51,473 bases of DNA from contig JAPPFP010000003.1 in NCBI GenBank assembly GCA_028877275.1, positions 1 through 51,473 of the forward strand, in the 5' to 3' direction. A program made the translations under genes and the position numbers. Below the pieces are notes generated by a model. That model saw only the letters and a list, made by a program, of their open reading frames with translations. It searched no databases and was not told the origin of the DNA. The DNA is from Acidobacteriota bacterium (lineage in GTDB: Bacteria; Acidobacteriota; Thermoanaerobaculia; Multivoradales; Multivoraceae). Below, piece after piece: positions 48,899 to 51,473 of the stretch (position 1 is the stretch's first letter; each line of letters opens with the position of its first letter).

Positions 48899-49071
48899 GT
48901 GCAGAGGGTCGACCACGACAGGATTCTGCAACAAGGCGACCGTGGGGTCGTCTTCCCGCCAGTGGGCCGAGGTGCACTCCCGCGTGCCTCGCGTTGACAG
49001 GGCAACTCTCCCCTTTGTACCGTTGCGCCTTCTCGCGGCCGGCCTTGCCGGCATTCTCGGTCGCGGGATAC
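48899..49071. other. Divergent region between ilvA and tRNA-Val
   Basis: This 173-bp stretch should hold the promoters for ilvA (minus) and the tRNA-Val pair (plus). I see no confident -35/-10 pair and no other feature. Confidence 0.35.
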
Positions 49072-49148
49072 AGGCCCGTAGCTCAGTTGGTTAGAGCGCT
49101 ACGTTGACATCGTAGAGGTCAGCGGTTCGAGTCCGCTCGGGCCTACCA
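49072..49148 (+). tRNA. tRNA-Val (anticodon GAC)
   Basis: A 77-nt cloverleaf: acceptor AGGCCCG/CGGGCCT, anticodon stem CTACG/CGTAG with loop TTGACAT (GAC at 49106-49108), T arm AGCGG-TTCGAGT-CCGCT, discriminator A, encoded CCA. It reads GUC and GUU. Confidence 0.95.
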
Positions 49149-49174
49149 GACATGGGCCGTTCGGTCTGTGGCTC

Positions 49175-49251
49175 AGGCGCTTAGCTCAGTTGGTTAGAGC
49201 GCTACCTTCACACGGTAGAGGTCAGCGGTTCGAGTCCGCTAGCGCCTACCA
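49175..49251 (+). tRNA. tRNA-Val (anticodon CAC)
   Basis: A 77-nt cloverleaf: acceptor AGGCGCT/AGCGCCT, anticodon stem CTACC/GGTAG with loop TTCACAC (CAC at 49209-49211), and the same D and T arms as the tRNA 26 bp upstream. It reads GUG. The two look like an old tandem duplication with paired changes in the acceptor and anticodon stems. Confidence 0.95.
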
Positions 49252-49341
49252 TCGCGGTGTCCGGCCGCGCGGGCCCGCCCCTGTTCCCGGACGAAACTGC
49301 GTCGCCAGCCGAACCTGCTCTGCCAGAACCGTTCTCGACCG

Positions 49342-51279
49342 ATGCTCGACCTGACGCTGCCTGACGGATCGGTGCGCAGCGTCCCGCCCGGGACGACGGC
49401 GCTGGAGGTGGCGCGCTCGATCGGGCCCGGCCTGGCGAAGGCGGCGGTCGGCGCCGAACTCGACGGCCACCTCGTCGACCTGCGCACGCCGCTCGAAGAG
49501 TCGGGCCGGTTCCGGCTGTTCACGTCGAAGAACGCCGAGGCCGGGATCTTCCTTCGCCACACGGCGGAGCACGTGCTGGCGGACGCGGTGCAGCGACTGT
49601 GGCCCGGCACGCAGATCGACGTCGGGCGGCGGGATCACTCCGAGAAGTACCAGTACGACTTCCGCTTTCCGCGGGCCTTCGTGCCGGAGGATCTCGAGGC
49701 GATCGAGGCGAAGATGCGCGAGATCCTCGCCGAGAAGCACGAGGTCGAGCGGATCGAGATCGACCGCGAGGAGGCGCGGGAGCTGTTCGCCGGCATGGGC
49801 GAGGAGCTGAAGCTGGAGCGACTGGACGACATCCCGGAGGGCGAGCCGATCACCCTGTTCCGGCACGGCGAGTTCGTCGACCTGTGCCGCGGTCCGCACG
49901 CGCAGCGCGTGGATCAGGTCGGCGCGGTCAAGCTGCTCGAGAGTTCGGGCGTGTTCCACCGCGGCGACGAGAGCCGCGAGCAGTTGCAGCGGATCTACGG
50001 AACCGCCTTCGCGAACCGCGAAGCGCTCGACGGCTACCTCGCCGACCTGGAGTTGCGCCGGGCCCGCGACCACCGCCGCCTGGGCCCGGCACTCGACCTG
50101 TTCAGCTTCAACCAGAACGCGCCCGGCAGTCCGTTCTTCCATCCCCGCGGGACGGTGATCTACAACCTCCTCGTCGACTACGTGCAAGGGCTCAACCGGC
50201 GCGACGGCTTCGAGGAGGTGCGGACGCCGCAGATCCTCGACGTCGACCTCTGGCATCGCTCGGGGCACTGGGACAACTACCGGGAGAGCATGTTCTTCAC
50301 CGAGGTCGACGAGCGGCAGTACGCGGTGAAGCCGATGAACTGCCCGACCCACTGTCTGATCTACCGGACGGGTCTTCGTTCCTACCGCGACCTGCCGATC
50401 CGCTACGCCGACTTCGGCCGCCTCCACCGCTACGAGCAGTCCGGGGTCATCACCGGCCTCACCAGGGTGCGCACGTTCTGCCAGGACGACGCCCACACCT
50501 TCTGCACCGAGGAGCAGGTCGAGGCCGAGGTCCTGCTGCCGGTGTCGACGATCCTGGAGATCTACCGGACGTTCGGCTTCGACGACATCCAGATCGAGGT
50601 CTCCACGCGGCCCGAGAAGTCGATCGGCAGCGCCGAACTCTGGGAGCGGGCGGAGAACGCGTTGATGGGGGCGCTCAGGAGCCGCGGTCTCGAGTTCGAG
50701 GTCAACGAGGGCGACGGCGCCTTCTACGGCCCCAAGATCGACTTCCAGGCCCGCGACGCGCTCGGCCGGAGCTGGCAGTTGGGGACCGTGCAGCTGGACT
50801 ACCAGATGCCCGAGCGGCTGGACCTGGAGTACACGGCCAGCGACGGCGGCACGAGGCGCCCGGTCATGCTGCATCGGGCGATGCTGGGCTCGGTCGAACG
50901 CTTCCTGGGCATCCTGATCGAACACACCGGCGGCGCCTTCCCGGTCTGGCTGGCGCCGGTGCAGGCGGTCGTCCTGCCGGTCTCCGACCGCTTCATGGAC
51001 TACGGCCGGGAGGTCACCCGCCGCCTGTCCGACGCCGGCGTCCGCGTCGAACTCGACGAACGCAGCGAGAAACTCGGCTACAAGATCCGCGACGCCCAGA
51101 CCCACAAGGTCCCCTACATGCTCGTCGTCGGCGGCCGCGAACAGGAAGCCGGCACCGTCTCGCTGCGGCTCCGCGAGGCGCCGGAGGACGGCGGTTCTCC
51201 GGATCAGGGGGCGGTGACGATCGATGAGTTGGCGGCGCGGATATCCGATCGCGTTGCGTTGAAGTCGCTTCGTCTGTAA
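49342..51279 (+). CDS. thrS: Threonyl-tRNA synthetase
   Basis: ThrS charges tRNA-Thr. The 645 residues show an N-terminal TGS domain (LTLPDGSVRSVPPGTTALEVARSIGPGLAKAAVGAELDG) and the editing domain with RHTAEHVLADAV and DLCRGPHA. The catalytic core has zinc ligands in MNCPTHCLIY, QDDAHTF and VMLHRAMLGS, and motif 2 RYEQSGVITGLTRVRTF. The C-terminal anticodon-binding domain has VRVELDERSEKLGYKIRDAQ. ATG start with no clear ribosome site. It follows the two tRNA-Val genes on the same strand. Confidence 0.96.
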   Translation: MLDLTLPDGSVRSVPPGTTALEVARSIGPGLAKAAVGAELDGHLVDLRTPLEESGRFRLFTSKNAEAGIFLRHTAEHVLADAVQRLWPGTQIDVGRRDHSEKYQYDFRFPRAFVPEDLEAIEAKMREILAEKHEVERIEIDREEARELFAGMGEELKLERLDDIPEGEPITLFRHGEFVDLCRGPHAQRVDQVGAVKLLESSGVFHRGDESREQLQRIYGTAFANREALDGYLADLELRRARDHRRLGPALDLFSFNQNAPGSPFFHPRGTVIYNLLVDYVQGLNRRDGFEEVRTPQILDVDLWHRSGHWDNYRESMFFTEVDERQYAVKPMNCPTHCLIYRTGLRSYRDLPIRYADFGRLHRYEQSGVITGLTRVRTFCQDDAHTFCTEEQVEAEVLLPVSTILEIYRTFGFDDIQIEVSTRPEKSIGSAELWERAENALMGALRSRGLEFEVNEGDGAFYGPKIDFQARDALGRSWQLGTVQLDYQMPERLDLEYTASDGGTRRPVMLHRAMLGSVERFLGILIEHTGGAFPVWLAPVQAVVLPVSDRFMDYGREVTRRLSDAGVRVELDERSEKLGYKIRDAQTHKVPYMLVVGGREQEAGTVSLRLREAPEDGGSPDQGAVTIDELAARISDRVALKSLRL

Positions 51280-51300
51280 CCAGCAAGCAGCCTTGGTCGT

Positions 51301-51367
51301 CGCCGCTACGCGGCGCGTTCTTCTGGCCGCCTCCGGCGGCAGCCGGCGGGGACGCCGGCGCACCCAG
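51301..51367. repeat. Dispersed composite repeat, copy 4
   Basis: CGCCGCTACGCGGCG (51301-51315) corresponds to the palindromic module of copies 1 and 2. A degenerate TTCT-loop region follows at about 51316-51331. The block 51341-51367 then matches 28906-28932 exactly, in inverted orientation, and ends in the shared GCGCACCCAG. It lies directly after thrS. Confidence 0.6.
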
Positions 51368-51419
51368 TTTGCGTCGCTCGGGTTTCGGGAGCCGCGGCAG
51401 GAGAACGTCCAGCCTGCAG

Positions 51420-51473
<54 letters not shown>

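Noticed and set aside
49021..49072. A -35/-10 pair (TTGCCG ... GATACA) before the first tRNA-Val
   Set aside because: The -10 would touch the 5' end of the mature tRNA, so transcription would start inside it.

Overview
This window looks like one complete metagenomic contig. It opens with about 60 bases of AT-rich, low-complexity sequence and ends in a run of about 50 G, and both ends look like assembly or sequencing artefacts. Between them is very GC-rich chromosomal DNA, densely packed with housekeeping genes on both strands. I see no phage genes, transposases, CRISPR arrays or plasmid functions. The genes for outer-membrane barrels, LolA and a cytochrome c maturation system with a CcmE heme chaperone indicate a Gram-negative, respiring bacterium. 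Carboxypeptidase-regulatory-like outer-membrane proteins, PKD/Ig-like surface lipoproteins and a c-type cytochrome joined to a copper-monooxygenase-like domain suggest Acidobacteriota or a neighbouring phylum. That placement is an inference, because no rRNA or phylogenetic marker set is present.

Layout. 1-5000: a small coiled-coil/membrane protein, a large outer-membrane protein, a frameshifted comF, a small outer-membrane barrel, tRNA-Ala(GGC), a lipoprotein and a selenocysteine tRNA. 5000-11200: a cytochrome c/copper-oxygenase-like protein overlapping a Yip1-type membrane protein, an FmdB zinc ribbon, moeA, an orphan GspF/PilC protein and a second lipoprotein. 11200-15100: a tight three-gene operon of unknown pathway, namely an asparagine-synthetase-like enzyme without a glutaminase cysteine, a radical SAM enzyme and a halogenase-like flavoprotein. 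15100-28850: tmk-holB, a DsbA-like protein, an iodotyrosine-deiodinase-like nitroreductase, manC-trmB, an HD hydrolase, then lolA-tgt-yajC-secD-secF-rsh. 29000-34200: two paralogous PKD-domain surface proteins, accB-accC-thiE, a 38-residue MetS-like peptide and aroK. 34164-40205 (minus strand): a cytochrome c maturation operon ccmA-B-D-E-F-G-H-I with no ccmC. 40300-51300: an ECF sigma/anti-sigma pair, a polymer-forming-type membrane lipoprotein, a TPR protein, proS, a CorC/HlyC family protein, threonine ammonia-lyase, two tRNA-Val genes and thrS.

Genome-level patterns. (1) Three genes (trmB, tgt, ccmI) show family-typical coding sequence back to a CTG codon in a CTGA overlap with the upstream stop, and none has an in-frame ATG, GTG or TTG that would keep the whole domain. 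(2) Several first genes have a TANNNT -10 box only 5-11 nt before the start codon, which suggests leaderless or near-leaderless mRNAs. (3) A dispersed intergenic hairpin family, with a 7-bp covarying stem and a four-base loop, recurs near a shared GCGCACCCAG-type module. (4) The 11246-15091 operon is the best candidate here for an undescribed pathway.
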